DNA of 64,000 nt from Mucilaginibacter pallidiroseus (GCF_007846085.1 NZ_VOEJ01000005.1:1-64000), one strand, 5' to 3'. Shown: positions 1 through 8,227, counted from the stretch's first letter. Notes: generated by a model not told the origin, from the sequence alone. Made by a program: numbers and translations.

Positions 1-60
1 AACCGTACAAAAACATCCGCTCTCAGGAGCCTATCTGTACAACAACTTTACTCTCTTTCA

Positions 61-130
61 AACCCTAACTCAAAGGGGTCACTTTAGATTGGCGAAGAGG
101 GGTCAACATCAGTGGTATATCCACCTTAGG
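61..130. repeat. Short GGGGTCA-type repeats, possible IS end
   Basis: Two copies of a GGGGTCA(A/C) word (75-82 and 99-107) lie in a stretch without a convincing gene. Arrays of this word are common at the ends of IS21-like elements in Bacteroidota, so the window may begin inside or beside such an element. No transposase is visible and the element end cannot be placed; this is an inference from word composition. The ten bases at 75-84 also recur at 1103-1112 over the mnmE stop codon. Confidence 0.25.
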
Positions 131-137
131 CATTTTA

Positions 138-692
138 TTATCCGGGATTCAATACCCTGTCCAGCTCTGATTTGGCTACATATACAAATTTGCCTTCCTG
201 AAACTTGAACAGGTTATTTCGTTTAATGATCTCGAATAGCGCTTTCTCAGAAATATTGAATTTCTTTTGTGCTTCGCCCATATTGTAGCATTCCGAGATC
301 GGTGGAGGTTTGAGCTCCTTCAGTTGAACCACCGGAGGCAGTTCAAATAACTTATCGATATCCTTTCGGGCGACAAGTGTTTTTCTTTTTGATAGGTTAA
401 CGGCATTGAGTTTACCCAAGTTGATCATAGCGTAGATCATCTTATCGGATGCGCGAAGTAATTTTGCCGCAGTTTTGACATCAAGGTAATCTGCTTTGAC
501 CTGTTCAGAAGCGTTACCCTCCAGTACCTTTTTAACGACCTGATCCATCGACGCCATTTTCTGACCTCGTTCCTTAGCCTTATAAAAACGTTTGTTGCAC
601 AGTTTACTGCAAAAACGGGTCACTGTTGTCTTTGCTTAAAAAACATTCCCGCATTGCTCGCATAACCTATTTACCGTAAAATTTGAACTCAT
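138..692 (-). pseudogene. Zinc-finger/HTH excisionase-like protein, interrupted by an in-frame stop
   Basis: Reading from an ATG at 690-692 gives a start like MSSNFTV, then CEQCGNVF, a TAA stop (636-638), then AKTTVTRFCSKLC in the same frame. The C-x2-C and C-x3-C pairs make a small zinc finger that the stop cuts in half. A helix-turn-helix segment follows (around YLDVKTAAKLLRASDKMIY), and a second HTH-like segment lies near the C-terminus (YNMGEAQKKFNISEKAL). This layout matches Bacteroidota HTH proteins usually found beside tyrosine integrases. A shorter 161-residue product could still start at a GTG at 621-623, without the first cysteine pair. The gene points away from mnmE into the presumed mobile element. 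Confidence 0.7.
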
Positions 693-867
693 TCTAAAAT
701 CATTCGTTAAATCAGTTTGCCAAAATTTCAGCAAAGCAATCCCACGGGATAATTTCCCCTATTTTAAAACATTAATAATCAGATTATACCCCATACAGGG
801 GAGATAACCGGGGCCTTAACTACAGATATGTTTTAAATTCTATCATCAGTTGTTAAGTCCCCAACTT

Positions 868-927
868 TAAGGGTAATTAAGCGTATATAAGGCGCTATAA
901 GCGGAAATAAGGGTATATAAGCGACTT
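868..927. repeat. Six-unit 10-bp phased repeat (TAAGsG...)
   Basis: Six consecutive 10-bp units begin with TAAG at 868, 878, 888, 898, 908 and 918: TAAGGGTAAT, TAAGCGTATA, TAAGGCGCTA, TAAGCGGAAA, TAAGGGTATA, TAAGCGACTT. The exact helical-turn spacing puts every TAAG on the same DNA face, which suggests a bend or cooperative protein binding, such as arm sites of a recombinase. The array lies between the broken HTH gene and the mnmE 3' end. Confidence 0.7.
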
Positions 928-969
928 AATTTCTCCCTAAAATTGTCAACTCAAAAATTTTCTTTTTTG

Positions 970-988
970 AGTAACAAGATAGTAACAA
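970..988. repeat. AGTAACAA direct repeat pair
   Basis: AGTAACAA occurs at 970-977 and 981-988, an 11-bp step, and a related AGTTACT word in the other orientation lies near 1044. Together with the 10-bp array these could be integrase arm-type sites flanking a crossover site at the mnmE end. The role is inferred. Confidence 0.4.
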
Positions 989-1106
989 AAGTAAGAAATA
1001 CATCGCTAATTATCCAAGAAAATGGATAAGCAAAAATATCATAAGTTACTAACAATCAAATTTTTAATTGTCATTAGTTGTCGATGTTTTGGGTTGTTTG
1101 GAGGGG

Positions 1107-1124
1107 TCACTTGCCGATACAGAA
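1107..1124 (-). other. Candidate attachment site: last 18 bp of mnmE
   Basis: The last 18 bp of mnmE read TTCTGTATCGGCAAGTGA, coding for F-C-I-G-K-stop. The equivalent 18 bp of mnmE (trmE/thdF) is the known attB of the Salmonella genomic island 1 family. Here mobile-element-like sequence starts directly downstream of the stop codon, so the same site may be used. A second copy beyond the left edge of the window would be needed to confirm it. Confidence 0.4.
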
Positions 1125-2471
1125 CTTACTAAATATATTCTCCAACAAGTCGTCGGTTGTTACGGCGCCGGTTATTTCGCTGAGGTAGTGAAGGGCCTGC
1201 TTGATGTCCATTGCGAGGAAGTCGGAGGTTACGCCGTCTATTCCATCGAGCACGCGGATCAGGGATTGTTCGGTTTTTTGGAGGGCTTCCAGATGGCGAA
1301 TGTTGGTTACAAGAGTTTCGTTGCCCGTAAGTTGTTCCTTTACCGCAGCATTATATATCTTTTGCTTGAGCTCGTCAATATGCAGTTTTTCCTTGGCTGA
1401 TATAATTATGGCCTTTTCGGTGTGTGGCAGTGTAGCAAGCTGATCCGGGTTCAAAAGATCGGCCTTATTAGCTATCACCAGCATGGTGATACCTGGTGCC
1501 TGCAGACTGGCTATATCAGCTTCTAGGTCGGCCAAAGATATCTGCTCTGCATCGAATACATAAAGCAACAAGGCCGACTGACTAATTTTTTCCATTGTGC
1601 GCTGCACACCTATTTGCTCAATAGCATCCGTTGCTTCGCGGATACCGGCCGTATCTATCAGTCGAAAGTTTATTCCTTTAATGTTCAGTACTTCTTCAAT
1701 CGTATCACGAGTGGTTCCTGGGATATGGCTTACAATGGCGCGTTCTTCATTCAGTAAGGCATTCAGCAAGGTTGACTTTCCCGCGTTAGGCCTGCCGGCA
1801 ATTACCGTGTTTACACCGTTTTTAATGGCGTTACCCAATTCGAACGATTGTATTAACCCACCTATTATTTTGGTAATTTGATGGATCAATTGCTTTAGCT
1901 GATCACGGTTGGCAAACTCAACATCCTCTTCAGCGAAGTCAAGCTCAAGTTCGATGAGCGAGGCAAACTGCACCAATTGTTCGCGCAGGTGTTGTAGCTG
2001 GTTGCTGAACCCGCCGCGCAGTTGCTGCAAGGCTACCTGTTGCGACGCTTTTGAGTTAGACGCGATCAAATCGGCAACGGCTTCGGCTTGTGACAAGTCC
2101 AGTTGGCCGTTCATAAAAGCCCTTAAGGTAAACTCGCCGGGCTTTGCGGCCCGTGCGCCATTTTTTAGCAGTAGCTTAATTATCGACTCGATAATGTAAT
2201 TCGACCCATGGCATGATATCTCCACCACGTTTTCGCGCGTGTATGATTTCGGGCCGACAAATAACGACACGACAACTTCGTCCAATATAAAATCCCCATC
2301 GGCAATACTACCGTAGTGCAGTGTATGAGTTGCCTGTTTAGTTAAGTCTTTGCCTTTAAAAACTGCGTTAGCCATCATAATTGCATCGGGACCCGAAAGC
2401 CTGATCACCCCTATCGCACCGCTCCCACTTGGTGTAGCAAGGGCTATTATAGTATCTTCTGTTTGTATCAT
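1107..2471 (-). CDS. mnmE: tRNA modification GTPase MnmE
   Basis: MnmE works with MnmG to install 5-carboxymethylaminomethyl and related groups on U34 of certain tRNAs. The 454-residue length is normal. An N-terminal tetrahydrofolate-binding domain (about 1-120) is followed by a helical domain with an inserted G domain showing GRPNAGKST (P-loop), GTTRD, DTAG, NKAD and SAKEK. The C-terminus ends FCIGK, which carries the conserved cysteine. The start ATG at 2469-2471 gives the expected start (MIQTEDTIIALATP). Sequence downstream of the stop resembles a mobile-element edge. Confidence 0.97.
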   Translation of the reverse strand: MIQTEDTIIALATPSGSGAIGVIRLSGPDAIMMANAVFKGKDLTKQATHTLHYGSIADGDFILDEVVVSLFVGPKSYTRENVVEISCHGSNYIIESIIKLLLKNGARAAKPGEFTLRAFMNGQLDLSQAEAVADLIASNSKASQQVALQQLRGGFSNQLQHLREQLVQFASLIELELDFAEEDVEFANRDQLKQLIHQITKIIGGLIQSFELGNAIKNGVNTVIAGRPNAGKSTLLNALLNEERAIVSHIPGTTRDTIEEVLNIKGINFRLIDTAGIREATDAIEQIGVQRTMEKISQSALLLYVFDAEQISLADLEADIASLQAPGITMLVIANKADLLNPDQLATLPHTEKAIIISAKEKLHIDELKQKIYNAAVKEQLTGNETLVTNIRHLEALQKTEQSLIRVLDGIDGVTSDFLAMDIKQALHYLSEITGAVTTDDLLENIFSKFCIGK

Positions 2472-2625
2472 TGAGTCATCACGTTAGCGGGTGTTTCCAC
2501 TAACAATCTGCAAAATTCGGTATTTACAGCCAATCTTCCTAAGTCATAATCCTGTCAACGATGTTTAAAAATAATAGATTGATGCCTTCAATCACTCAAC
2601 TACATTTCCCTACCTTCGCGGTATT

Positions 2626-3684
2626 ATGGTAACTTTTTTTGAAGCATCGCTTGATACTATCTCCGTACACCATGTAGGCAACCAATCTCAAGGAGAAATG
2701 TATTCCCTCTCCGACGAGCCTCTGGAGCTAAAAGATGAAGTGATTCCGGCGTTATTGTTACAGTATTTTTTAAAGCCCTTCGAAAAAGCCAACGAAGTTT
2801 ACCATTTGATGCACAGCAGCGGCGACCTTTTTTTAAATGAGGTGTATAACTTTACCACTAAAGTGTTTGAGGATCAGCAAAAGTTTCAGGAAGCTTCAGA
2901 CCAACTGGCAAAACACTTATACAGCGTAAGCACCCACCCCAACATTAAAGGCGGCGAATTTTATGTTACCTACTTTAAGCAGGTGCAGATAGAAGGTGAT
3001 TTGCTGGATGCTATTGGCATCTTTAAATCAGAAAATAAGGAAACATACCTGAAGGTGTATCCTGATCAGGGAGGCTTTGCGGTAGATTACGAACAGGAGG
3101 CCATCAACATCAACAAACTTGACAAAGGTGTACTGATCTTTAATATTGAAAAAGATAACGGCTACAAAGTAGTTGTGGTAGATAAGGTTACCGGCGGCCA
3201 GGACGCAGCCGTTTACTGGAAGGACGAGTTTTTACAGCTCCGCATACGTAACGATAGCTTTAACCAAACTACTAATACGCTGGGCGTTTACAAAAACTTT
3301 GTGACCCAAAAACTCGACGAAGAATTTGACATGAGCAAGGCAGATAAAATTGACCTGCTTAATCGCTCGATGAAGTATTTTAAAGAAAAGGAAACCTTCG
3401 ACCTGGATGAATTTGCCGAAGAAGTGATCAGCAACCCCGAAGCCATTACATCATTCAAAAACTTCAAAACCCAGTACGAAGAAGAGTTTGATAGCCCTAT
3501 AGCCGACAGTTTTGAGATATCCGGTAACGCTGTTAAGAAACAGGCCCGCGTTTATAAAAGCGTTTTAAAGCTTGATAAAAACTTCCACATATACATTCAT
3601 GGTGATAAGGACTTAATCGAGAAAGGCTTTGACGATGGCAAGGCTATGAACTATTACAAGGTTTATTTTAAAGAAGAAGCATAG
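2626..3684 (+). CDS. Nucleoid-associated protein (NdpA/YejK-like, 37 kDa family)
   Basis: The 352-residue protein matches the nucleoid-associated 37-kDa family (PF04245): an N-terminal block around SVHHVGN, PLELKDE and LLLQYFLKPF, and C-terminal NAVKKQARVYKSVLKLDKNFHIY. Members bind DNA or the nucleoid, but their precise role in Bacteroidota is not settled. A TACCTTCG sequence at 2611-2618, just before the start, resembles the Bacteroidota -7 element. It is transcribed divergently from mnmE. Confidence 0.85.
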   Translation: MVTFFEASLDTISVHHVGNQSQGEMYSLSDEPLELKDEVIPALLLQYFLKPFEKANEVYHLMHSSGDLFLNEVYNFTTKVFEDQQKFQEASDQLAKHLYSVSTHPNIKGGEFYVTYFKQVQIEGDLLDAIGIFKSENKETYLKVYPDQGGFAVDYEQEAININKLDKGVLIFNIEKDNGYKVVVVDKVTGGQDAAVYWKDEFLQLRIRNDSFNQTTNTLGVYKNFVTQKLDEEFDMSKADKIDLLNRSMKYFKEKETFDLDEFAEEVISNPEAITSFKNFKTQYEEEFDSPIADSFEISGNAVKKQARVYKSVLKLDKNFHIYIHGDKDLIEKGFDDGKAMNYYKVYFKEEA

Positions 3685-3803
3685 TCAGCTTCAGGTCTCC
3701 ATACAGCATCAACCCCTTTTAGGAGTACATAAATTATTCTAATTAAACCGATTTAAAAACTGTAATGCGGCGCTAATCGTATCTAAATGTAACAATCTAC
3801 CAA

Positions 3804-4151
3804 TTGTTGAACATTTACGTGATAGCAATTCCACTAAATCCGTCTTCGTACTGCCGCATTTTTTTGGCATTCCTACTAATCTTTTTGATCGGTGCAAAGG
3901 TTGCTATGCCGGCCTTTGCTGAGTCGAAGCAAGAGAAGGTAGTGTCTGCAGAACAAGGCGATGATGATAGTGATAAGAAGGCTGAAGACGACCTTTCTTT
4001 AAAAAAAGAAAAGGAGGCTATTGGCTTTTACAATGAGCATACTGCCTTTCTGCCACAACAGATTGACATTTTGCACAACACTGCTTATCAAAACAATTAC
4101 AAATCATCTCACCACCGTAAGGTAACTATCCCGCCTCCCGATAGCGTCTAA
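3804..4151 (+). CDS. Small exported hypothetical protein
   Basis: An ORF of about 115 residues starts at a TTG (3804), with a GTG at 3819 as an alternative. It has a hydrophobic segment (IFLAFLLIFLIGAKVAMPAFA) like a signal peptide, then an acidic/lysine-rich stretch (GDDDSDKKAEDDLSLKKEKE) and a short tail rich in His, Asn and Gln. I recognise no family. Its position just ahead of a lipoprotein gene suggests an envelope role at most. Confidence 0.5.
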   Translation: MLNIYVIAIPLNPSSYCRIFLAFLLIFLIGAKVAMPAFAESKQEKVVSAEQGDDDSDKKAEDDLSLKKEKEAIGFYNEHTAFLPQQIDILHNTAYQNNYKSSHHRKVTIPPPDSV

Positions 4152-4213
4152 TTACATTCCGAAATCACTGGCCCTCGGCCTCAAGTCATTTATTGTAATT
4201 AAAAATCTATCTA

Positions 4214-5752
4214 ATGAAATCATTAAACACCTATATATTAAGGGCAGGTATACTTTGCGCCCTATCTACAGTTTTTTTAACATCTTGTAAAAAAGATAAT
4301 GATGGCCCTAAACCGGGGCAAAACGAAGTTGCAGGTCCCGACCTGGCAATTTACGCCGTAACAGCCGATAATCAACTGCTTGCCTTGAATGCTAAAAACG
4401 TGGCATCGGTTACTGCAACAGTTGCTATAACAGGCTTGCAAACCGGCGAAACCATTGTCGGTATCGATTTCCGCCCGGCGACAGGTGAACTATATGGCTT
4501 GGGAAGCACCAGCCGCATTTACGTGATCAATAAAACATCGGGCGCTGCAAGGGCAATTGGTGCAGCAGCATTTACCCCTGCCATTACAGCTTCGGCAATG
4601 GGTGCCGGGTTCGACTTTAACCCTACGGTTGACAGGATACGCTACGTTGGCTTTGACAAACAGAACCTGCGCATCAACCCTGAAACCGGAGCCGTACAAG
4701 CAGTAGATGGCGCTATAAACGGGCCAACAAATCCTGGTGTTGCTACAGTAGCTTATACCAACAGCCGGGCAGGTGCAAGCACAACTACACTTTTTGATAT
4801 AGACGTTACCAACGACAAATTGTACAAACAGGACCCGCCTAACAATGGCACCCTTGTAGAGGTTGGTGCACTTACCGTTGATGCCGAAGCAGCTACGGGT
4901 TTTGATATCAGCCCGGATGGTACCGCCGCATTAGCAGTGCTAACCGTATCAGGCACTAAAGGTCTATACAGCATCGATCTGACTACCGGTAAAGCAACCA
5001 AGGTGGCAGGCCAGTTAGCCGCTACCGTTACAGCAATTGCTATCCCTACAGAGCCGGTTGCTTATGCCATATCTGCAAGTAACGAGCTAATGATATTCAA
5101 CCCGATGAACCCGGCACCTGTTGTAAAAACAATTACAGGTATTGCCGCGGGCGAAAATATCCTGGGTATCGACTTCCGCCCGGTTAATGGTCAGCTTTAT
5201 GCGCTTGGCAGCACAAGCAGGTTGTATACAATCAACACATCGTCTGGCGCGGCTGTAGCTATTGGTACTGCACCGCTTACAACGCTACTGTCCGGTACCG
5301 ATTTCGGTTTTGATTTTAACCCAACTGTCGACAGGATTCGCGTGGTGAGCAACACCGGCCAAAACCTTCGCTTGAATCCCGACAACGGATTAGTTGCAGC
5401 TATTGACGGTAACTTATCACCGGGAACGCCATCTGTAACCGGAGCTGCTTATACCAATAATTTTGCAGGTGCAACCACTACTGTACTGTTTGATATAGAC
5501 ACACAAACCAATACCCTTTACAGGCAAGACCCGCCAAACACCGGCACGCTTGTATCTGTAGGCTCGTTGGGTGTTACAGCAACAGCAGCAAATGGGTTTG
5601 ATATTGGCAGCACCAGCGGCACAGCGTACGCATTGCTTACCGTAAGCGGCGCGACCAAAGTATATACCATAAACCTTACAAGCGGCGCGGCTACGGCTGG
5701 CGCTACTTTACCTGTAGCTGTTAAAGGCTTTACAGTAGGTTTAGGTTTTTAA
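4214..5752 (+). CDS. DUF4394 lipoprotein with two tandem DUF4394 domains
   Basis: The 512-residue protein has a lipoprotein signal peptide whose lipobox ends at the cysteine of LTSCKKD. Two homologous halves follow (about residues 38-280 and 283-512). Each contains GIDFRP..G.LY.LGSTSR.Y.IN, FDFNPTVDRIR, NLR.NP..G and DPPN.GTL. DUF4394 repeats are predicted to fold as beta-propeller-like blades; no activity is established. The strong similarity between the halves indicates an internal duplication. A terminator follows the stop codon. Confidence 0.9.
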   Translation: MKSLNTYILRAGILCALSTVFLTSCKKDNDGPKPGQNEVAGPDLAIYAVTADNQLLALNAKNVASVTATVAITGLQTGETIVGIDFRPATGELYGLGSTSRIYVINKTSGAARAIGAAAFTPAITASAMGAGFDFNPTVDRIRYVGFDKQNLRINPETGAVQAVDGAINGPTNPGVATVAYTNSRAGASTTTLFDIDVTNDKLYKQDPPNNGTLVEVGALTVDAEAATGFDISPDGTAALAVLTVSGTKGLYSIDLTTGKATKVAGQLAATVTAIAIPTEPVAYAISASNELMIFNPMNPAPVVKTITGIAAGENILGIDFRPVNGQLYALGSTSRLYTINTSSGAAVAIGTAPLTTLLSGTDFGFDFNPTVDRIRVVSNTGQNLRLNPDNGLVAAIDGNLSPGTPSVTGAAYTNNFAGATTTVLFDIDTQTNTLYRQDPPNTGTLVSVGSLGVTATAANGFDIGSTSGTAYALLTVSGATKVYTINLTSGAATAGATLPVAVKGFTVGLGF

Positions 5753-5770
5753 CACATATTAAATCCGCAT

Positions 5771-5811
5771 ACAAAAAAGGCTCAATACTAATGGTATTGG
5801 GCCTTTTTTGT
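5771..5811 (+). terminator. Intrinsic terminator after the DUF4394 gene
   Basis: AAAAAAGGCTCAATAC and GTATTGGGCCTTTTTT form a long stem around a five-base loop (taatg) and end in a T-run, 20-60 bp after the stop codon. The A-run on the other side could let it work in both directions. Confidence 0.85.
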
Positions 5812-5855
5812 GGAGTGATGTAACACATTACGTTATTACTACCTCACCAGATTTT

Positions 5856-6227
5856 TCAGCTCTGCTCGTTATTCCAAGCCAGCTTCATGAAATGCAAAAC
5901 CTCATCGTTAATATTATCAGGATGCATTATCCGTAGGTGATGATTAAACTGACTTTGCCCCGGCACCTGGGCAATTTTCCTGAAGCACAAATTATCGGGA
6001 TATGCTTGCTCAAATGGGAAAACTATGTCTATGAAGTTTTTACCAAGCTGTGTTACCCAGGCAATACGCCTTGTACTATTTGCTATGCCAATCATGGTTT
6101 TAGCGGGATGCAATGCAACCGGGCCTGAAGTTTGAAAATGGCTTATAAAGCAATTAAATAATGATAACGTAAGCTCACTTTTGCCCGATAGTAGGGCTGA
6201 AATCTGTTTGTCTGTTTCTTTATCCAT
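5856..6227 (-). CDS. DUF5655 domain-containing protein
   Basis: The protein has about 123 residues from the ATG at 6225-6227 (MDKETDKQISALLSG). Another ATG nine codons upstream (6254) is possible. The body has the DUF5655 pattern: PVALHPAKTMIGIA, TQLGKNFIDIVFPF, DNLCFRKIAQVPGQSQFNHHLR. The domain has no firm biochemical function. It is divergent from the flavoprotein gene at 6326, with a 35-bp palindrome between the starts that could regulate both. Confidence 0.8.
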   Translation of the reverse strand: MDKETDKQISALLSGKSELTLSLFNCFISHFQTSGPVALHPAKTMIGIANSTRRIAWVTQLGKNFIDIVFPFEQAYPDNLCFRKIAQVPGQSQFNHHLRIMHPDNINDEVLHFMKLAWNNEQS

Positions 6228-6271
6228 GACTCGAATTAGATTGAAGATAGTCATAAAACTGTATTATTCGC

Positions 6272-6306
6272 ATTTAACAAATGCAATTTAGTTGCATTTG
6301 TTAAAT
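6272..6306. promoter_or_regulatory. Perfect 15-bp inverted repeat, candidate operator
   Basis: ATTTAACAAATGCAA (6272-6286) and its exact complement TTGCATTTGTTAAAT (6292-6306) flank a five-base spacer. The palindrome sits between the divergent genes at 6227 and 6326 and covers the GTTG (6291-6294) that lies 19 bp upstream of the -7 element at 6314. A bound dimeric regulator would block the rightward promoter. Confidence 0.65.
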
Positions 6307-6321
6307 TGCCTGTTACTTTTG
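6291..6321 (+). promoter_or_regulatory. Bacteroidota-type promoter for the flavoprotein gene
   Basis: GTTG at 6291-6294, 19 bp, then TACTTTTG at 6314-6321 fits the TTTG-N19-TAnnTTTG consensus. The -7 box ends only 4 bp before the start codon at 6326, so the mRNA would be almost or fully leaderless. Confidence 0.55.
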
Positions 6322-6325
6322 CTTT

Positions 6326-7228
6326 ATGGCAACAGCATTTGATGTAATCATTATTGGCGGCAGCTACGCGGGACTATCCGCAGCTATGGCACTTGGAAGG
6401 GCACTGAGGAGCGTTTTAATAATTGACAGCGGTAAGCCCTGTAACCTGCAAACGCCGCATTCACACAACTTAATAACCCACGATGGCGAGATACCATCCA
6501 ACATAGCCGAACTGGCTTTAGAACAGGTTTTAGCATACCCTACCGTAGTTTTAAAAGACGGTATTGCTATTGATGCAGCAAAACTTAAGGATGGATTCAC
6601 GATACTTACAGCAGACGGAGAAACTTACACGGCCAAAAAGTTACTATTTGCCACAGGCCTTAAAGATATTATGCCCGATATACCCGGCTTTGCTGAATGC
6701 TGGGGCATATCTGTAATTCATTGCCCCTATTGCCATGGCTACGAGGTGAGGCACCAGCCAACCGCACTGCTTGCCAACGGCGAAATGGCATATGAGTTTG
6801 GCAGCCTGCTTACAAACTGGACAAGCAATCTTACAATTTTTACCAACGGCCCCTCAACTTTAACTACTCAACAAACCGAAAAATTAGCGCAGCACAAAGT
6901 GTCCATAAACCAGCAATTTGTAAGCGAGATCATACACAATAAAGGGTATATTGATAGTGTGGTATTTGCCAATGGTGATAAACTTGAGTTGAATGCGATG
7001 TACGCAAAAATAGGTTTTGAGCAACACAGCACCTTGCCCGAGCAATTGGGTTGCAAGCTAACTGAGCATGGCTTAATTTATGTAAATGAGATGCAGGAAA
7101 CCAGTGTTGAAGGCATCTATGCCGCAGGCGATAATACAACATTGATGCGTTCACTAAGCAACGCAATAGCTGCAGGGGGTAAAGCCGGCGCTATGATAAA
7201 CCACAAGTTAGTTAAGGAAAGCTTTTAA
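6326..7228 (+). CDS. NAD(P)/FAD-dependent oxidoreductase, thioredoxin-reductase-like
   Basis: The 300-residue flavoprotein has an N-terminal FAD-binding GGSYAGLSAAMALGR motif. A CPYC redox pair in IHCPYCHGYEV (about residue 130) matches the thioredoxin-reductase disulfide, and a C-terminal FAD motif reads GIYAAGDNT. The length fits TrxB relatives, but the second glycine-rich NADPH motif (GxGxxA) is weak here, so the electron donor and substrate are uncertain. The stop overlaps the convergent TIGR02757 gene by 4 bp. A palindromic operator lies just upstream. Confidence 0.85.
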   Translation: MATAFDVIIIGGSYAGLSAAMALGRALRSVLIIDSGKPCNLQTPHSHNLITHDGEIPSNIAELALEQVLAYPTVVLKDGIAIDAAKLKDGFTILTADGETYTAKKLLFATGLKDIMPDIPGFAECWGISVIHCPYCHGYEVRHQPTALLANGEMAYEFGSLLTNWTSNLTIFTNGPSTLTTQQTEKLAQHKVSINQQFVSEIIHNKGYIDSVVFANGDKLELNAMYAKIGFEQHSTLPEQLGCKLTEHGLIYVNEMQETSVEGIYAAGDNTTLMRSLSNAIAAGGKAGAMINHKLVKESF

Positions 7229-8142
7229 AGCTGGGGCAGGATGCCTTCTATACCCCAACGCTCTTCGATACCGAGGCCGAAAAGCGCAAAATCATATTTA
7301 ACCGGGTCGGTTGGGTCGAGTTCGCGCAGATTATGGGTAAGCTCTACAGCGGTTTGCCAATCGGTTCGCTTGCGTGTAATTAATTTCAGTTTACGCGCCA
7401 CACGGTCAACATGCAAATCGCAGGGGCATATTAAGTCGGCAGGTTTAAACTCGTTCCAGATACCGAAGTCGACCCCCTGCTCATCTTTTCGTACCATCCA
7501 GCGCAAAAACATATTGAGCCGTTTACATGTAGACTTTTGCGACGGCGATGACACATGCTTTTTTGTACGATGAGGAAAATCGGGCAGAGAAAAGAAATAT
7601 GAGCGAAAGTGGTTGAGGGCGGCTTCGGCCCCCCAGCCCCCTGAAGGGGAAGCAGAAACATTGGCAGGGTCAGTCTGAGCTTGTCGAAGACTTAATGAAG
7701 CGGTTAATGTTTCGACAGGCTCAACATGACTCGTTAATGTTACCATTTTTAACTCCCCCCTGATAGGGCCAGGGGGCAAAAACGCATCCTCTAATGATTC
7801 GTATCTTTCATAATGCCACCTGAAAAAGCTGATGAAATAAAGGGTATCTATATCGTTGAATGTGCGATGCTTGAAGTGCAGCAATCTTTTAAGATCAGGC
7901 TCCTGGTGATTAACGATAAAATCATAGGGCGCACCATCCATTAGTGCAATTAATTCTTTACACTTATTAATGATGGTAACCCGTTGCCCCCAGGCCAGGG
8001 TCGCGGCCCAAAAACCCATGATCTCGATGTCCTGCTTTTTGCTGAACAAATGCGGGATACTTACAGGGTCGTTAGCGATAAACTCCGGTCGATTGTATTG
8101 AGCAACCTTAGCGTCTAGAAAGGCTTTGAGGTTATCGTTCAT
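7225..8142 (-). CDS. TIGR02757 family protein with a repeat-derived insertion
   Basis: This 305-residue protein belongs to a Bacteroidota family of unknown function. N-terminal (DPVSIPHLFSKKQDIEIMGF, WGQR) and C-terminal (LNMFLRWMVR, GIWNEF, CDLHVDRVARKLKL, ELDPTDPVKYDFALFG) conserved parts are intact. Residues about 122-173 are foreign: they are translated from a dispersed palindromic repeat (TSHVEPVETLTASLSLRQAQTDP and a PSGGWGAEA-like part). Family members are, from memory, about 250 residues. The reading frame survives the insertion, so the protein may still be made with a flexible loop. Confidence 0.85.
   Translation of the reverse strand: MNDNLKAFLDAKVAQYNRPEFIANDPVSIPHLFSKKQDIEIMGFWAATLAWGQRVTIINKCKELIALMDGAPYDFIVNHQEPDLKRLLHFKHRTFNDIDTLYFISFFRWHYERYESLEDAFLPPGPIRGELKMVTLTSHVEPVETLTASLSLRQAQTDPANVSASPSGGWGAEAALNHFRSYFFSLPDFPHRTKKHVSSPSQKSTCKRLNMFLRWMVRKDEQGVDFGIWNEFKPADLICPCDLHVDRVARKLKLITRKRTDWQTAVELTHNLRELDPTDPVKYDFALFGLGIEERWGIEGILPQL
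7629..7777. repeat. Nested palindromic repeat (MITE/REP-like) inside a coding gene
   Basis: Outer arms (7629-7664 and 7741-7777) are imperfect inverted copies built on CCCCCAGCCCCCTGAAGGGG and its partner. Inner arms (GTCAGTCTGAGCTTGTCGAA at 7669-7688 and TTTCGACAGGCTCAACATGAC at 7710-7730) form a second imperfect stem. Both words are familiar intergenic repeats in Sphingobacteriaceae. Here the unit lies within the TIGR02757 reading frame without stops. Confidence 0.75.
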
Positions 8143-8154
8143 TATTTGTATCAG

Positions 8155-8225
8155 GTATCAAGTAGTTAGTATCAAGAAAAAGGGAACCGAAAGCGTGCTG
8201 ATACTTGATACTAACTACTAGATAC
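8155..8225. repeat. 22-bp inverted repeat between two genes
   Basis: The arm at 8155-8176 (GTATCAAGTAGTTAGTATCA...) pairs with 8204-8225 at 21 of 22 positions around a 27-base loop. It lies between the cystathionine gamma-synthase stop and the downstream TIGR02757 start on the same strand. It may be a dispersed repeat, an mRNA-stabilising hairpin or a weak terminator. Confidence 0.7.
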
Positions 8226-8227
8226 TA

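Noticed and set aside
868..927. CRISPR array
   Set aside because: Units are 10 bp without spacers, so it is not a CRISPR; no cas genes are present.
1068..1400. Long plus-strand frames opposite mnmE
   Set aside because: They are the complement of a clearly conserved gene and have no family features.
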